Assembly (NCBI GenBank): GCA_963768715.1
Contig: CAVYJC010000004.1
Location: 62,001-126,000, forward strand
From: DATKEJ01 sp963768715
GTDB taxonomy: Bacteria > Bacteroidota > Rhodothermia > Rhodothermales > DATKEJ01
Length of the DNA: 64,000 bases
Direction of reading: 5' to 3'
The first letter of the stretch is position 1, and the number at the start of each line of letters is the position of its first letter. Shown here in pieces: positions 62,331-64,000 of this stretch. The notes beneath the pieces are model-generated. The model was not told the origin of the DNA and searched no databases. It saw only the letters and a list, made by a program, of their open reading frames with translations. The position numbers and the translations under genes are program-made.

Positions 62331-62930
62331 ATGAGAAGATTCATGCTGCGCCACCTCGCAATCTTCCTGGCTTTCGCCGCCACGGCCGCGCCATCCGTTT
62401 CCGCCCCTGCCGATACGGCGTTCGTGCGAATCACCACAGAACTCGGCGACATAGACCTCGCTCTGTTTCCCCAAAAGGCGCCGATAACCGTCGCGAACTT
62501 CCTCCAGTACGTGAAGGCCGGGCACTATGAGGGAGGGTCCTTCTTTCGTACCGTGCGAGACGACAACCAACCCGACAGTCCGGTCAAGATCGACGTCATC
62601 CAAGCCGGCGTTCATCCGTGGATGGAGAACTTTGCGCGCGACCCGATTCCGCTTGAACGGACGTCCGAAACGGGTATCCGGCACCGGGACGGAACTATCT
62701 CAATGGCCCGTGGCAAACCCGATACCGCGACTTCATCCTTCTTCATCTGCATCGGTGATCAGCCGGAGCTGGATTTTGGAGGGAGGCGGAACCCCGACGG
62801 ACAGGGATTCGCCGCATTCGGACAGGTTGTGGGAGGAATGGACGTCGTGCATCGGATCCATCAGACCCGCGCGAAGGGACAGGCGATCATGCCCCCCGTA
62901 CGCATCGTCACCGCCTCGGTGCAGCCATAG
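62331..62930 (+). CDS. Secreted cyclophilin-type peptidyl-prolyl isomerase
   Basis: 199 residues with a signal peptide of about 25 residues (APSVSA). Cyclophilin domain: RITTELGDIDLALFPQKAPI, FLQYVKAGHYEGGSFFRTVR, and GTISMARGKPDTATSSFFIC (active-site region; Phe-x-Ile of SSFFIC), then FAAFGQVVGGMDVV. Acts on proline bonds of exported proteins. Starts 26 bp after the acyltransferase stop and may be co-transcribed with it. Confidence 0.93.
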   Translation: MRRFMLRHLAIFLAFAATAAPSVSAPADTAFVRITTELGDIDLALFPQKAPITVANFLQYVKAGHYEGGSFFRTVRDDNQPDSPVKIDVIQAGVHPWMENFARDPIPLERTSETGIRHRDGTISMARGKPDTATSSFFICIGDQPELDFGGRRNPDGQGFAAFGQVVGGMDVVHRIHQTRAKGQAIMPPVRIVTASVQP

Positions 62931-63101
62931 GCGTCTTCCCGGCCAGGTGACCAATTCTCCGGTCCGAAGCGTCAAATCAACGTCCACGGGGCAGCGCACC
63001 GGATGGGAGGTCCGGCACGTAAGATGGACGTTTCGAGCAGATCTCGCTATTATCGCAAGGTCACGATTGGAACCCGCTCAATCAATGTCAGTCTGTCTCT
63101 T

Positions 63102-63191
63102 ATGCCCTACATAATCGGACTGGTCGTGTTCGTTGTGCTCGTGGTCTTCTTCCTGCAGCGGCTCAAGCGCAACACACGGGATCTCCAATAG
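63102..63191 (+). CDS. Possible very small single-helix membrane protein
   Basis: From the ATG at 63102: MPYIIGLVVFVVLVVFFLQR and then LKRNTRDLQ, 29 residues: one transmembrane helix with a positive C-terminal side. The frame is open from 63003. No family recognised. Could be chance; the gap 62931-63202 has no other feature. Confidence 0.35.
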   Translation: MPYIIGLVVFVVLVVFFLQRLKRNTRDLQ

Positions 63192-63202
63192 CCGCCAAGA
63201 TG

Positions 63203-63994
63203 CTACTCCCTCTCCTTTTGCAACTCCATCATTGCACGGGCAAACCTTCGACCAAGAAGTCGAGCCGACGACGCATCCAGGTGAACACCATCGCCCTTAT
63301 CGACTAGATCGTCGGTATCAACCACGGCCGTATGGTCAACCAAGGCAGGTATCTCCGATATGACGGCATTGATCGAATCCGCGCCGGGATGGTTTTCGAC
63401 GAAGTAGGGCGCCAGTCGCGCCGCGACGAACGGCAAGTCGGGAATCCCAAAGTCAGCCCGAAAGCGTGCGATCAACGCCACGAGGTTCGCCCGGTATTCC
63501 ACCGGAGGCGTTTGCCGATTCGCCTCGCCCTGATGCCATATAATGCCCCTTAACGTGCCACCGTGCTCAGCCAGGACACGAACGGTCCGGCTGACGGCGT
63601 CGTCATAGGGACGCGAATGGGTCTGCCCATGGATCTCACCAGGCCGCCACGATTCAATGGCGCTGCCTCCTACCGCCGCGGGAATCAATCCGATGACAAC
63701 GTTCGAGTCCGCGTCGGCCATCGCCTTTCCGAACGCGAACCCCGGTCCGACGCCGACAATGCCGGGTTTGTCAAAGTGCAGCGGCTCGTAGGCCAAGCGC
63801 CACGTCAGGCTGTCGCCGAGGGCATACACCCGTGGATGGCGCGTGGTATCCTCCGCCGATACCGCTCCACGGCCTGCCATATTCGACTGCCCGGCGAGGA
63901 GGTACACGTTGAGCTCCCTGGCCGTCACTGTTTGCGCACGAAGCGTACCGACAGGCAGAGCCAGAAGGACCACAAGGAAACCCATCCGCGCCAT
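63203..63994 (-). CDS. Secreted sialate O-acetylesterase-like (SASA) esterase
   Basis: 263 residues from an ATG at 63994, 6 bp from the right edge, so a longer N-terminus cannot be excluded. Signal peptide about 1-21 (TLRAQ). The SGNH/SASA block is LLAGQSNMAGRG (Ser37), then GLIPAAVGGSAIESW, IIWHQGEAN and the C-terminal Asp/His GDGVHLD. Family: carbohydrate acetyl-esterase (sialic acid or xylan/pectin). With the T9SS proteins it fits glycan use. Confidence 0.9.
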   Translation of the reverse strand: MARMGFLVVLLALPVGTLRAQTVTARELNVYLLAGQSNMAGRGAVSAEDTTRHPRVYALGDSLTWRLAYEPLHFDKPGIVGVGPGFAFGKAMADADSNVVIGLIPAAVGGSAIESWRPGEIHGQTHSRPYDDAVSRTVRVLAEHGGTLRGIIWHQGEANRQTPPVEYRANLVALIARFRADFGIPDLPFVAARLAPYFVENHPGADSINAVISEIPALVDHTAVVDTDDLVDKGDGVHLDASSARLLGRRFARAMMELQKERE

Positions 63995-64000
63995 CTCGGC

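Noticed and set aside
1..64000. tRNA, rRNA, transposases, phage genes, integration sites and replication origin
   Set aside because: I looked for tRNA-like TTCGANNC arms, IS ends with transposase motifs, and DnaA-box clusters, and found none that I could support by reading.

Overview
The window looks like one chromosomal stretch from a GC-rich, Gram-negative member of the Bacteroidota/Rhodothermota side of the tree, most like marine or saline Rhodothermales. The support is a set of large secreted proteins ending in type IX secretion (T9SS) type A sorting domains (NQNFPNPF, EQNYPNPFNPST), a hybrid two-component sensor (HTCS), SBBP and YWTD propellers, an outer-membrane barrel and several lipoproteins. 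I see no rRNA, tRNA, transposase, phage gene or CRISPR array, so the lineage call is an inference from protein style only.

Layout. 0-10 kb: secreted CBM9-like protein (cut by the left edge), GxGYxYP protein, a small lipoprotein coupled to a TauE/SafE-type permease, a methyltransferase, a small membrane protein, a nitrilase and a secreted M3 oligopeptidase. 10-12.4 kb: a VapBC pair with a clear palindromic operator and a secreted alpha/beta hydrolase. 12.5-22.6 kb: three large secreted propeller/FN3/T9SS proteins, two of them paralogues. 22.9-30.6 kb: an atypical SDR, a DJ-1/PfpI protein, a GH78 rhamnosidase, an outer-membrane barrel and a methyltransferase/ATP-grasp fusion. 30.8-31.7 kb: four tandem copies of a 239-bp hairpin-rich unit. 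31.8-41.4 kb: MBL hydrolase, sulfotransferase, LysR-Nudix pair, beta-helix protein with dockerin-like tail, amidase, kinase relic, PhyH dioxygenase and a FitAB-type VapBC pair. 41.6-50.8 kb: a secreted protein built of 18-residue repeats, two convergent Xaa-Pro aminopeptidases, a GHL10 glycosidase, a DNRLRE/T9SS protein, an APC permease and a GNAT. 51-64 kb: a full HTCS, a BNR-like T9SS protein, FKBP and cyclophilin isomerases, a GMC oxidoreductase with its small Tat subunit, a PlsC acyltransferase and a SASA-type esterase.

The genes fit a heterotroph that degrades polysaccharide and protein outside the cell: glycosidases, esterase, peptidases, T9SS cargo and an HTCS of the kind that senses glycan breakdown products.

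Two window-wide patterns stand out. First, many intergenic gaps carry short arrays of 7-bp (less often 8-bp) words. The word differs from place to place (GTCCGNN, GGCACNN, GATCNNT, TCAATTC, AATTCAG, AATGANG, AACTTCA, AGTCTNNA), but the period is kept, and the arrays sit mostly at gene 3' ends, often running through the stop codon. Second, nine otherwise recognisable genes are broken by single-base indels, which points to base-calling error in the source assembly or to unusual gene decay; these are annotated as frame-disrupted genes.
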